From: Opacimonas sp002292215
Lineage (GTDB): Bacteria; Pseudomonadota; Gammaproteobacteria; Enterobacterales; Alteromonadaceae
NCBI GenBank assembly: GCA_943846745.1
Contig: OX044360.1
Coordinates: 930,001 to 994,000, forward strand
Direction of reading: 5' to 3'
DNA: 64,000 bases
The notes under the pieces were generated by a model. That model saw only the letters and a program-made list of their open reading frames with translations, did not search any database and was not told the DNA's origin. Position numbers and translations under genes: made by a program. Shown one piece after another: positions 55,509-64,000 of the stretch (position 1 is its first letter; each line of letters begins with the position of its first letter).

Positions 55509-57953
55509 ATGATAAATAATAAACGTTTTCCTTTAAACTTCTTAAGCTCTTCATTATTAATTGCATTAGGTACTTCATCGGCATTAAGTATTGCTCAAGA
55601 AGATAAAACGACAGGGCAAAAGCTTGAAGTCATTGAAGTAACCGCTCAAAAACGTACTCAATCAATTAACGATGTCCCGCTCTCTATAACAGCCTTCAAC
55701 GGCAAAATGTTACAAGAAAAAGGTATTGAAAATACAACTGATCTTGCTGCATCAGTTCCTGGTTTTTCATTTAGTGATAGTCATTCTGGCACACCTATTT
55801 ATACAATGCGCGGTGTAGGCTTTAATGAAACTAGCGCGCAAGCATCATCAACCGTTGGCGTCTACATTAACGAGGTAGGAACGCCTTTTCCTATTATGAC
55901 TAAAGGCCCAATGCTCGATGTAGAGCGTGTAGAGGTATTAAAAGGTCCCCAAGGAACACTTTATGGTCGTAACTCAACCGGTGGTGCGATTAACTATATT
56001 ACTGCAAAACCGACCGACGATTATGAAGCCGGTGTGAAAACATCTTATGGAAGCTACCAAACTGCCAATCTGGAAGGTTTCATTTCCGGTGGGCTTTCTG
56101 ATAATTTGCAAGGGCGTATTGCAGTAAAATCTTTATCATCTGGTGAAGGTTGGCAAAAGAGTGTATCTCAAGATGCGGAGCTTGGAAAAAAAGATAAATT
56201 AGCGTTACGTTTAAGTCTAGCTGCGCAATTTGGAAATAAAACAACTGCTGACTTTTCTTACGATTATTGGAGAGATCAATCAGATACTCTTGCGCCACGA
56301 TTTGTTCATGCTCAATACGGAAAAGACCCAGGTCCTGTTCGTGACATGATAGCTGCACTATTTACCCCTTACCTACCAGTCCTTGACAGCAATGATGCAA
56401 CACAAGCAGAATGGTCATTCGGTGAAACGCCCTCGGTTGATATGAACAACAGAAGTGCATCACTTACCATAAACAGTGAATTATCAGACGATATTTCTTT
56501 TATATCATTAACAAACTACGCCAAATTTAATGATAATGGGTCACAATATGATCGTGGAGGTATGATAGGAGTACTTGCTTCAACAGTACCTGATGGTTTT
56601 AAGAGTGGCTATTTGGAGAATGATGACTCTGAATACTTACAAACTGATGCTAGTATTACACGCTCTACAATAGATTCCTTTACACAAGAGTTTCGTCTAA
56701 ATGGTACTACTGACATATCGACTTGGGTTGCCGGAATCTATTACAGTGATAATCATGTAGTGGGCCAGCAAACACAAATCCTAGAATTGAATACCAACAC
56801 CAATTTGCATCCGGTACTCAAATTTTTAAATTTCCCAACACTTGACAATAAAGCTGACCAAAAAAGCACAACTACTGCTGTCTTCGCTAGTGCTGATTGG
56901 CAACTCGATGACAAATGGGTTATTACAACCGGCATCAGATATACTCAAGATAAGTCAAATTATGAAGGTTGTACTGCCGATTCGGGTGATGGAGCGCTTG
57001 CTGATGTAGGTAATATTGGTTTACCGGCTGCCGGTTTATTAGCCGCACCAACAGATACATCACCAGGAGAATGTTTATCCATAGATGCAACAGGCAAGAG
57101 TGGACTAGCGGTTGATGAACTGAATGAAAATTCGCTTTCTTGGCGTTTAGCAGCAAACTATAGTGTAAGCGACGACACTTCTATTTATGCTTCATACAGC
57201 AGAGGCTTTAAAGCAGGTAGTTTTCCAACCTTGGGTGCATTTACACATGAGCAACTTTTACCAGTAGTGCAAGAGGAAGTGGATGCCTTTGAATTAGGTA
57301 TCAAAGCAACGGCTGCTGAGGGTACCGCACAAATCAATGCCGCAGCGTTTTACTATGACTACACAAACAAACAAATGCTAACCAAAGTACCAGATCCTAT
57401 TTTTGGTAAATTATGGGCTTTACGAAATATTCCTGAATCAAAAGTTTCAGGTGCCGAAATCGATGTCACTTGGTTACTTACTGAGCAATTCACCCTTACT
57501 GCAGCTGCAAATTATACTAATACTGAAATAACTGAGTTTGTTGGTAACAATCAATTAAGTCAGGTATTAGATTTTTCTGGCTCACGATTCCCATTAACTT
57601 CTGAAGTGCAAGCAAGCATTACAGGAGAATATGAATGGAAATCAACAGAAAGTACCTATGCTCGTATCGCATTTGATGCATCATATACTGGTGAAGCAAA
57701 TACAGATTATGAGGGTGTAGATAGCAATGGTGTTGCCCAATACGACAACCGCTTTATTAACGATAGCTATACGTTAATAAATGCACGAATTGGCATTTAT
57801 GATGAAGCAGATACATGGGCCGTTTATTTATGGGCTCGTAATTTAACTGACGAGTTTTATACAAATAATGTCATAATGAACTCTGACAATATTGGCGCAT
57901 ATGTCGGTATGCCTCGAACAGTGGGTATTAATTTTAACTATAACTGGTTTTAA
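55509..57953 (+). CDS. TonB-dependent outer-membrane receptor
   Basis: This 814-residue receptor has a signal peptide (cleaved near ALSIAQE), a TonB box (IEVTAQKR), a plug with LKGPQGTLYGRNSTGG and a barrel ending in NYNWF. It is the third receptor of this branch in the window. It follows dadA by 189 bases and ends at a strong terminator. It probably imports a substrate used by the surrounding D-amino-acid and hydroxyacid genes. Confidence 0.92.
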   Translation: MINNKRFPLNFLSSSLLIALGTSSALSIAQEDKTTGQKLEVIEVTAQKRTQSINDVPLSITAFNGKMLQEKGIENTTDLAASVPGFSFSDSHSGTPIYTMRGVGFNETSAQASSTVGVYINEVGTPFPIMTKGPMLDVERVEVLKGPQGTLYGRNSTGGAINYITAKPTDDYEAGVKTSYGSYQTANLEGFISGGLSDNLQGRIAVKSLSSGEGWQKSVSQDAELGKKDKLALRLSLAAQFGNKTTADFSYDYWRDQSDTLAPRFVHAQYGKDPGPVRDMIAALFTPYLPVLDSNDATQAEWSFGETPSVDMNNRSASLTINSELSDDISFISLTNYAKFNDNGSQYDRGGMIGVLASTVPDGFKSGYLENDDSEYLQTDASITRSTIDSFTQEFRLNGTTDISTWVAGIYYSDNHVVGQQTQILELNTNTNLHPVLKFLNFPTLDNKADQKSTTTAVFASADWQLDDKWVITTGIRYTQDKSNYEGCTADSGDGALADVGNIGLPAAGLLAAPTDTSPGECLSIDATGKSGLAVDELNENSLSWRLAANYSVSDDTSIYASYSRGFKAGSFPTLGAFTHEQLLPVVQEEVDAFELGIKATAAEGTAQINAAAFYYDYTNKQMLTKVPDPIFGKLWALRNIPESKVSGAEIDVTWLLTEQFTLTAAANYTNTEITEFVGNNQLSQVLDFSGSRFPLTSEVQASITGEYEWKSTESTYARIAFDASYTGEANTDYEGVDSNGVAQYDNRFINDSYTLINARIGIYDEADTWAVYLWARNLTDEFYTNNVIMNSDNIGAYVGMPRTVGINFNYNWF

Positions 57954-57976
57954 TTTTTATCAATAGATGACAAATA

Positions 57977-58005
57977 AAAGCCAACATCAAAATGATGTTG
58001 GCTTT
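57977..58005 (+). terminator. strong hairpin after TonB receptor
   Basis: Perfect 13-bp arms (57977-57989 with 57993-58005) close a 3-base loop. On the plus strand a few T bases end the right arm. Its palindromic form allows it to act in both directions. Confidence 0.8.
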
Positions 58006-58039
58006 CTGCTTTCTGAAATCATAAATTTAAAGGTTACAA

Positions 58040-58975
58040 ATGAACCCAATACTAGTCATGATCATGCCCTTACCTTTTCCTGAACTACAAGCAAATGGAC
58101 AGCCAATAGAAGTTCGACATTTCACAGGAGATTTTAGCGTTTTTGAAGATGCTCAGGCCATTTGTTCTACGGTACTAAATCCCATAAATGAAGAGTTCAT
58201 CAATCAACTTCCTGATTCTATAAAGCTCATAGCAAATATAGGCGTTGGGACTGACAATCTTGATTTAAATGCTGCAACAGCTAAAGGAATTTTAGTTACT
58301 AATACACCTGTGGTTACCGAAGATACAGCTGATCTGGCTTTTTCGTTGATATTATCTGCAAGCCGTAATTTAACTGCTAATGAAAAGTTTTTACGAGATG
58401 GGCTATGGACTGAAAAAGATCCTGTTGGTGTGTTAGGTAAAACAGTTCATGGAACTAAACTTGGCATTATTGGTTTTGGTCAAATCGGCCAAGCGGTCGC
58501 TCGTCGCGCAAAAGCCTTTAACATGAGTATTTCATACCACGGTCCTCGACGTAAAATTGATGCTGAAAAACGCCTCGACGCGGGCTATTATGAAAATTTG
58601 TCAGACATGCTAGAGCGGTGTGACATAATTTCACTCAATTGCCCACTAAATGAAAATACTCGTCATATTATTAATGCCGAAACAATATCAGTTATGAAAT
58701 CTGATGCGATCTTAGTAAATACAGGGCGCGGTCCTTTAGTGGATGAATCAGCACTTGCTAAAGCTATGAAAAATGGGCACCTATTTGCTGCTGGTTTAGA
58801 CGTTTTTGAGTTCGAACCGAAAATACACCCTGATTTATTAGCACTACCTAATGTAACATTAACACCGCATATAGGCACTGGTACAACTCAATGTCGACAA
58901 GCAATGGCTGCTTGCGCAATTGGCAATATATTAGCTCAAATGGAAGGACGAACGTTGTTAACAAAAGTCAATTAA
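58040..58975 (+). CDS. D-2-hydroxyacid dehydrogenase
   Basis: This 311-residue NAD(P)-dependent enzyme of the D-2-hydroxyacid dehydrogenase family has the cofactor fold GFGQIGQAVARR near residue 146. The catalytic arginine lies in VNTGRGPLVDE, the glutamate in DVFEFEP and the histidine in TPHIGTGT. It converts 2-keto acids and D-2-hydroxyacids. The keto acids made by D-amino-acid dehydrogenase and RidA are plausible substrates. A glyoxylate/hydroxypyruvate reductase role is also possible. Confidence 0.9.
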   Translation: MNPILVMIMPLPFPELQANGQPIEVRHFTGDFSVFEDAQAICSTVLNPINEEFINQLPDSIKLIANIGVGTDNLDLNAATAKGILVTNTPVVTEDTADLAFSLILSASRNLTANEKFLRDGLWTEKDPVGVLGKTVHGTKLGIIGFGQIGQAVARRAKAFNMSISYHGPRRKIDAEKRLDAGYYENLSDMLERCDIISLNCPLNENTRHIINAETISVMKSDAILVNTGRGPLVDESALAKAMKNGHLFAAGLDVFEFEPKIHPDLLALPNVTLTPHIGTGTTQCRQAMAACAIGNILAQMEGRTLLTKVN

Positions 58976-59078
58976 TCTATATAACAAGGTTATATCATTC
59001 GTTTGACTTTTGAATTTGAATGATAACATATTCACTGAATATCGTTTTATATTAACACTAATAGATTGAGTAAAATTA

Positions 59079-60131
59079 ATGAAATATGTACAACTCGGTA
59101 GTAGTCCATTAAAAGTTTCTAATGTTTGTTTAGGTAGTATGACTTGGGGATTTCAAAATAATCAAGCTGACGCAAATGCTCAACTAGATTATGCACTTAT
59201 GCAAGGTGCCAATTTTATTGATACGGCTGAATTATATGCGGTTCCCCCTAGCGCAGAGACTTACGGTCAAACAGAAAGCATTATTGGAAATTGGTTAGCT
59301 GCTAACCCATCCCGAAGGAGTAATATAGTCCTGGCATCAAAAGTAGCTGGACCTGGGCTTGAATATATTAGAGATGGTAAATATGTTACTGGCAAAACTG
59401 TTATTAGTGCAGTAGAAGATTCATTAAAACGCTTACAAACTGATCATATTGATTTATACCAGTTACACTGGCCTAACCGTCTAACCCCACATTTTGGAAA
59501 CCACTGGATTCATGATGTGAAATTTACTCGTAATAATGCAACTGAACAAAGAGAAATGATGCTGGATATCTTACAGGGTCTAGCTGATTGCGTAAAAACA
59601 GGAAAAATTAGGTATTGTGGTTTATCTGATGAAACCCCTTGGGGTCTAAATCAATATTTAGGTCTAAGTGAGAAATACGACTTACCTCGAATGGTCTCTA
59701 TACAAAATGAATTTAGTTTATTACATAGCAAAGATTGGCCTTATCTTATTGAAAATTGTGTAAATGAGAATATTGCTTATTTGCCATGGTCGCCTTTAGC
59801 TTCCGGCGCATTGACAGGAAAATACCTAGACGGAGCAAGACCTGAAGGTAGCCGATGGACTTTTGTTCAACGTAATGGGGCATTTAGAGATACTAAAATG
59901 GTTAATAAAGCTGTTAAAGCCTATTCAGAGATAGCTAATAAACACAACATAAGTCCTGCTACTCTAGCATTAGCTTGGTGTAATCAAGTTGATGGAGTAA
60001 CGTCGACAATAATCGGCGCCACCACACTTAAACAGTTAGAAGAGAACATTAAAGCGTTCTCCAGACCACTTAGTGAAGATATTATTAGCGATATTAATAA
60101 TGTCTTAAAACAATATTCCATGCCGTTCTAA
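59079..60131 (+). CDS. aldo/keto reductase, Tas-like
   Basis: This 350-residue TIM-barrel aldo/keto reductase aligns in its first 60 residues with E. coli Tas (346 residues). The pattern is MTWGFQNN, then NFIDTAELYAVPP with the catalytic Asp and Tyr, the lysine in VLASKVAG and the histidine in DLYQLHWPN. The NADP region is SPLASGALTGKY and TTIIGATTLKQLEENI. It would reduce aldehydes or ketones. It is 103 bases after the hydroxyacid dehydrogenase. Confidence 0.9.
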   Translation: MKYVQLGSSPLKVSNVCLGSMTWGFQNNQADANAQLDYALMQGANFIDTAELYAVPPSAETYGQTESIIGNWLAANPSRRSNIVLASKVAGPGLEYIRDGKYVTGKTVISAVEDSLKRLQTDHIDLYQLHWPNRLTPHFGNHWIHDVKFTRNNATEQREMMLDILQGLADCVKTGKIRYCGLSDETPWGLNQYLGLSEKYDLPRMVSIQNEFSLLHSKDWPYLIENCVNENIAYLPWSPLASGALTGKYLDGARPEGSRWTFVQRNGAFRDTKMVNKAVKAYSEIANKHNISPATLALAWCNQVDGVTSTIIGATTLKQLEENIKAFSRPLSEDIISDINNVLKQYSMPF

Positions 60132-60171
60132 ATCTGAAATTTATATGAGTGGCTCTATTAATTCAAACTGC

Positions 60172-61728
60172 TTATAAAGTAAACTCCTCGACAAGATTTT
60201 TTCTTATTTCGACCTTTTGGAGTTTGCCGGTAGCTGCAGTCCTTGGTAGTGAACTAAAAAATTTCACATATTTGGGTTTGTTGTAAGAAGCTAACTCTTT
60301 TCTGACATACTCTATTACTTCCGTTTCTGTCATTGCTACATTTTGCTCAAGAACAATAGCTGCTGCCACGGCCTCACCCCACTCTTTGTCTGTCAGTCCA
60401 ACTATGCAGGCTTCAAAAATAGAAGGATGTTCGTTTAATACCCTTTCAATTTCTGCTGGGTATATGTTTTGCCCCCCGCTAATTATCATGTCCTTCTTTC
60501 TTCCAACTATGTAGAGGTAGTTCTCCTCGTCGAATCTAGCTAAGTCTCCGGTGCTCAACCAACCATCTTCATTGATTGTTGACGCTGTTGCTTCTGGCAT
60601 ATCACAGTAGTACAGCATCTGATGGGGGCTTCTACAAATTATCTCCCCTGTCTCACCATTTTTAACATCATTGCCTTTTTCGTCTACCACGCGTAACTCA
60701 GCTTGACAGTGTGCTTGCCCAGAGGAACCAATTTTTCTTAAAGCATCATCAGCCTCAAGATAAGTTAGAATGCCACCTTCGGTCAGACCGTATAACTGAG
60801 GACACGTTGCAGAGGTTCTGTTATGAATTTGTTGCAAGAGTTCTTCGGGCATTGAGTCTGAGGCACCCATCGCGACTTTCAATGAGCTAAGGTCATAATT
60901 ATCGAAATCTGGGAACGCTAGCAATCTTTTCCAAATAGTCGGAACTGCCAAAAAATGAGTGACCTTGAATCTTTGAATCGCATCTAAAAGTTTAATAGAT
61001 GTTGGTGGTACACTTATCATCACAACAGCATAGCCCTCATAAGTGCCACCTAACACGCCCACTATTCCAGCCATATGAAACATAGGGTATGCGTTCAAGT
61101 AAATACTTTTTGGGCTCATTGTTAGTTTATGAGTTAACACCCCTGCAAGTAAATAATAGCTCCTATGACTTATAACTGCTCCCTTAGGATGCCCGGTAGT
61201 TCCGCTAGTGAAAATAATAACGTGAGGGTCGTCTTCATCAATAATAATTCCGTCAGGCTCTTTAGCAGAAGCTGACATCATTAAATCAACATAACTAAAC
61301 ATTTCCTTTTGTCTTTTATTACCTTCAAACAATATATATCTCTCGATTGAAGATGTATGTTCTTTCATTTTATTGACAACTTCAAAAAAATCTTGACTAT
61401 AACAGAGCGTTGATACCTCGACTTTATTGATTATATATATCATTTCGGATTCACTAGCCATAAAACTAATAGGCACCAAAACCGCACCAATTTTTGCACA
61501 TGCAAAGTAGTAAATGGTAGAAATGTGAGGATTGAGAAGTAGTATTCCAACACGATCACCTTTCTCGACTCCAATGCCAATTAAGGCATTGGCAAGCTTA
61601 TTAGTATCTTCATCAAGCTGTTTAAAAGTTAATTTATTATCTTCATAGATAATTGCAGTTTCATTAGGCCTTACAGTGGCATTCTGCCTAACTAAATTTC
61701 CTAACAACAGTTTATGATTCTTTCTCAT
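60172..61728 (-). CDS. acyl-CoA synthetase (class I adenylate-forming)
   Basis: This 518-residue AMP-forming ligase has the ATP motif IIFTSGTTGHPKGAVIS near residue 175 and the substrate/AMP region YGLTEGGI. WLSTGDLARF, GRKKDMIISGGQNIYPAE and the C-terminal lysine in RTAATGKLQK follow. It activates a carboxylic acid as the CoA thioester in the cytoplasm. It is followed in the upstream direction by a phosphotransferase-fold protein and an ACAD10/11-type dehydrogenase on the same strand. The same trio occurs in the levulinic-acid (lva) operon of Pseudomonas. The chain specificity is unknown. Confidence 0.92.
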   Translation of the reverse strand: MRKNHKLLLGNLVRQNATVRPNETAIIYEDNKLTFKQLDEDTNKLANALIGIGVEKGDRVGILLLNPHISTIYYFACAKIGAVLVPISFMASESEMIYIINKVEVSTLCYSQDFFEVVNKMKEHTSSIERYILFEGNKRQKEMFSYVDLMMSASAKEPDGIIIDEDDPHVIIFTSGTTGHPKGAVISHRSYYLLAGVLTHKLTMSPKSIYLNAYPMFHMAGIVGVLGGTYEGYAVVMISVPPTSIKLLDAIQRFKVTHFLAVPTIWKRLLAFPDFDNYDLSSLKVAMGASDSMPEELLQQIHNRTSATCPQLYGLTEGGILTYLEADDALRKIGSSGQAHCQAELRVVDEKGNDVKNGETGEIICRSPHQMLYYCDMPEATASTINEDGWLSTGDLARFDEENYLYIVGRKKDMIISGGQNIYPAEIERVLNEHPSIFEACIVGLTDKEWGEAVAAAIVLEQNVAMTETEVIEYVRKELASYNKPKYVKFFSSLPRTAATGKLQKVEIRKNLVEEFTL

Positions 61729-61916
61729 GGTACTTATCTCATTTATGAGTTATTTATTATTGTTCAATATAGGTCTTACATTTTGCTAAGGCATAAGAAT
61801 ATACTGAACTATAACCTAGACCATTGATAACGCTTCTCTACACATAAAAAGTAATAGTCTCTCAATGGATGATAGCTCTATAATTTTCTTATTTTTAACG
61901 TAGACCGGTCAACTAT

Positions 61917-62954
61917 TTATACAGCTTCTTCAGCAATAACGTCTAGCGCCATTTGCGCTAAGGGCTCAACGAATGACCCAATTTTGTTAGCATTTGCATT
62001 TGATGCATTACCTTGAGATGAACGTTTAGCAACACCCTGGGCAATAGCAGCTAACCTGAAAAAACTAAACGCAAGGTAAAAAGCCCAATTCTCAATTTTG
62101 GTTATTCCCATTCGTTTGCAATATAAATCAACATAGGCTGCTTCTGTTGGAATCCCTAAACTTGCTCTGTCGATGCCTTTTAAACCGTCTATAGCGCCCA
62201 TACCTGATGGCATGCGCAGTTGCATACATTGATAGGCTAAATCTGCAAAAGGGTGACCTAATGTTGATAATTCCCAATCAAGCAACGCAATAATTTCAGC
62301 TTTATCTTTAGCAAACATCATATTGTCTAAACGAAAATCACCATGAACTAAGCAAACCCGTCCGTCATCGTCAGGTAAACTGTCTTCTAGCCACTGATTT
62401 AACTGATCCATTGCGTTAATTTTATTCATTTCTGATAATTTATATTGTGCGCTCCAGCGGCTTAACTGACGTTCAAAATAATTACCCGCTTTACCGTAAT
62501 CACTTAGGCCACAGGCATCAACATCAACACTATGAAGTGACACCAACGCTTTATTCATAGCATCATACATGGCTGCACGACGTTCATTACTATCTATTTC
62601 AGGTAACGAAGCACTCCAATAAACGGCACCATCGCAAAACTCCATCAGATAAAACATTGAACCGATAATGCTAATATCTTCACATAAATAAAATACTTCG
62701 GCTACAGGCACATCACTATTTTTTAATGCATTTAGCACGCTATACTCTCGATCAACCGCATGGGCTGATTTGAGTAATTTTCCTGGAGGCTGTCTGCGCA
62801 ACACATACAGACCCGATTGTGCTGACACTTTGAACGTTGGGTTTGATTGACCGCCAGAAAATTTTTCAAGAGATATAGGTCCTCTAAAGCCATCTACATT
62901 TTCTTCAAGGTGGCTTGTTAATACTTCAATATTTATGTCTGAATTTTGTGACAT
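61917..62954 (-). CDS. phosphotransferase-fold kinase (ACAD10/11 N-domain/LvaA-like)
   Basis: This 345-residue protein has the aminoglycoside-phosphotransferase fold. The ATP-binding lobe shows FSGGQSNPTFKV and YVLRRQPPGKLL; the catalytic loop is LVHGDFRLDNMMF and the metal aspartate is in ALLDWELSTLGHP. The PPGKLL signature is typical of the family fused to ACAD10/ACAD11 in animals and of bacterial LvaA, which phosphorylates 4-hydroxyacyl-CoA. The partner ACAD lies 103 bases away. It is probably not an antibiotic resistance gene. Confidence 0.88.
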   Translation of the reverse strand: MSQNSDINIEVLTSHLEENVDGFRGPISLEKFSGGQSNPTFKVSAQSGLYVLRRQPPGKLLKSAHAVDREYSVLNALKNSDVPVAEVFYLCEDISIIGSMFYLMEFCDGAVYWSASLPEIDSNERRAAMYDAMNKALVSLHSVDVDACGLSDYGKAGNYFERQLSRWSAQYKLSEMNKINAMDQLNQWLEDSLPDDDGRVCLVHGDFRLDNMMFAKDKAEIIALLDWELSTLGHPFADLAYQCMQLRMPSGMGAIDGLKGIDRASLGIPTEAAYVDLYCKRMGITKIENWAFYLAFSFFRLAAIAQGVAKRSSQGNASNANANKIGSFVEPLAQMALDVIAEEAV

Positions 62955-63057
62955 GTAACAATACTCTTTAATAATTAGTGGATGAACATCATTTTAGACA
63001 AGCTTACTTTCATTGCGAAAATACTAAGTTGTGGCAATGGGCTACTTAGTATTTATC

Positions 63058-64000
63058 TTACTTAGCCATTTTTCGCGCTAAATCGCGGCCAAGTTGCATC
63101 ATATGCACTTGATCAGGACCATCGGCTAATCTTAAGCAACGTTGACCTGCAAAGGCGTGTGCTAAGAAAGTATCTTGGCTAACACCCGTTCCCCCATGAC
63201 ATTGAATCGCACGGTCAATCACGTCGAGTGCCATAGACGGCGCAACTATTTTGATCATCGCAATTAAATCTTTTGCTGCTTTATTGCCATCTGTATCCAT
63301 TTTTTGTGCTGCTTTTAATGTCATTAAACGCGCTTGTTCAATTTGGCATGCTGATTTGGCAATATCTTCACGTATTGATTGTTGTTTAATCATCGGACGA
63401 CCAAAAACGATACGTTCATTAACGCGATTACACATTAAATCTAATGCGCGTTGTGCAATACCTATCGAACGCATACAGTGATGAATTCGCCCTGGTCCTA
63501 ATCGCCCTTGCGCTATTTCAAAACCTTTGCCTTCACCTGCAATAATATTTTCAACAGGTACACGAACATTCTCAAAAATTATTTCTGCATGCCCTTCGGG
63601 CGCGTCATCATAACCAAAGACTTTCATTGGCCTAACAACAGTTACGCCTGGAGTGTTCATCGGAACAAGTACTTGTGATTGCTGAATATATCGATTGCTA
63701 TTTTCTGGATCTGTTTTACCCATAACAATCATGACTTCACATTGCTTGCGACATGCACCACTGATATAAAACTTAACGCCATTAATCACATACTCATCAC
63801 CGTCGCGCTCAATACTTGTTTCGATGTTAGTGGCATCACTTGATGCTACTTCTGGTTCGGTCATAGCAAAAGCGGAGCGAATTTTTCCTTCAAGCAGAGG
63901 CTTTAACCATTTTTCTTTCTGTGCTTCGTTACCATATTTGGCTAACACTTCCATATTTCCGGTATCAGGCGCAGCACAATTAAATACCTCGGGTGCCCAA
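63058..64000 (-). CDS. ACAD10/11-like acyl-CoA dehydrogenase (5' end cut by window)
   Basis: This is the C-terminal part of an acyl-CoA dehydrogenase, about 314 residues visible. The frame stays open past the first ATG at 63954 and continues into the window end with the conserved FNCAAPDTGNME. Motifs are MTEPEVASSDATN, YISGACRKQ and the C-terminal CHGGTGVSQD and LRLADGPDQVHM. The DGPDxVH ending is usual for ACAD10/11-type proteins. With the kinase next door it would eliminate phosphate from 4-phosphoacyl-CoA to make an enoyl-CoA. A standard ACAD is the alternative. Confidence 0.88.
   Translation of the reverse strand, partial: WAPEVFNCAAPDTGNMEVLAKYGNEAQKEKWLKPLLEGKIRSAFAMTEPEVASSDATNIETSIERDGDEYVINGVKFYISGACRKQCEVMIVMGKTDPENSNRYIQQSQVLVPMNTPGVTVVRPMKVFGYDDAPEGHAEIIFENVRVPVENIIAGEGKGFEIAQGRLGPGRIHHCMRSIGIAQRALDLMCNRVNERIVFGRPMIKQQSIREDIAKSACQIEQARLMTLKAAQKMDTDGNKAAKDLIAMIKIVAPSMALDVIDRAIQCHGGTGVSQDTFLAHAFAGQRCLRLADGPDQVHMMQLGRDLARKMAK

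Noticed and set aside
56080..56358. 92-codon minus-strand open frame inside the TonB receptor
   Set aside because: It lies wholly inside a clear receptor gene on the other strand, has no family features and no ribosome site. It is a shadow frame.
61917..62954. Aminoglycoside resistance phosphotransferase
   Set aside because: The PPGKLL signature and the adjacent ACAD10/11-type gene point to acyl-CoA metabolism rather than drug modification.
1..64000. CRISPR arrays, insertion sequences, prophage or integrase genes
   Set aside because: No regularly spaced repeats, transposase, integrase or phage structural genes were found, so the catabolic regions cannot be called mobile from this window alone.

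Overview
The window looks like the chromosome of a marine-type, AT-rich gammaproteobacterium, most like the Alteromonadales. The reasons are the base composition, three TonB-dependent receptors with a VTAQKR-type TonB box, DNA polymerase II, a cyanase with a FocA/NirC-type channel, and many acyl-CoA enzymes. This placement is inference; no ribosomal or marker gene is present to settle it.

Region A (1-23.6 kb) is a catabolic cluster. A tight minus-strand operon (10852 to 2768) encodes an SDR, a MaoC-DUF35 fusion, a MaoC hydratase, an Ltp-type thiolase-fold protein and four acyl-CoA dehydrogenase subunits. This is the gene set of the ChsE1/E2-ChsH1/H2-Ltp2 module, which removes the C17 side chain of steroids by dehydrogenation, hydration and retro-aldol cleavage. 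Around it lie a crotonase, an MFS transporter, a LuxR-type regulator, an Old Yellow Enzyme, three more SDRs, a KshB-like ferredoxin reductase, a TonB receptor and the two ETF subunits that would accept electrons from the dehydrogenases. Three divergent intergenic regions in this cluster share a 15-bp near-palindrome (consensus CGTCTATWTGGACTA), which suggests one regulator for the whole set. At the left edge are a partial AraC regulator, a class II aldolase and a TauD-type dioxygenase.

Region B (23.7-38.9 kb) is mostly housekeeping or accessory genes: a DUF1501/DUF1800 secreted pair, a spermidine-synthase-like protein, a DUF2202 lipoprotein, a DUF2892 protein, polB, proB, a PP2C/serine-threonine-kinase fusion next to cyanase and an FNT channel, a SOUL protein and an EamA transporter. 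One intact tRNA-Val(UAC) lies at its right edge. A decayed copy with its promoter lies 9.2 kb upstream, and a 3'-half fragment follows the intact gene.

Region C (38.9-64 kb) is a second catabolic region. It holds a class II aldolase with an unassigned permease, a MaoC hydratase and a crotonase. Next come an unusual class-A-beta-lactamase-like protein, a Spinster-type MFS transporter, an M81 (MlrC-like) metallopeptidase and a secreted serine hydrolase with a membrane tail. Two TonB receptors follow, flanking an SDR, an FAH/MhpD-type hydratase, RidA and a D-amino-acid dehydrogenase. The region ends with a D-2-hydroxyacid dehydrogenase, a Tas-like aldo-keto reductase, an acyl-CoA ligase, an aminoglycoside-phosphotransferase-fold kinase and an ACAD10/11-type dehydrogenase cut by the window end. 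The combination suggests import and breakdown of small peptide- or D-amino-acid-containing compounds and of 4-hydroxyacyl-CoAs; the substrates are inferred, not shown.
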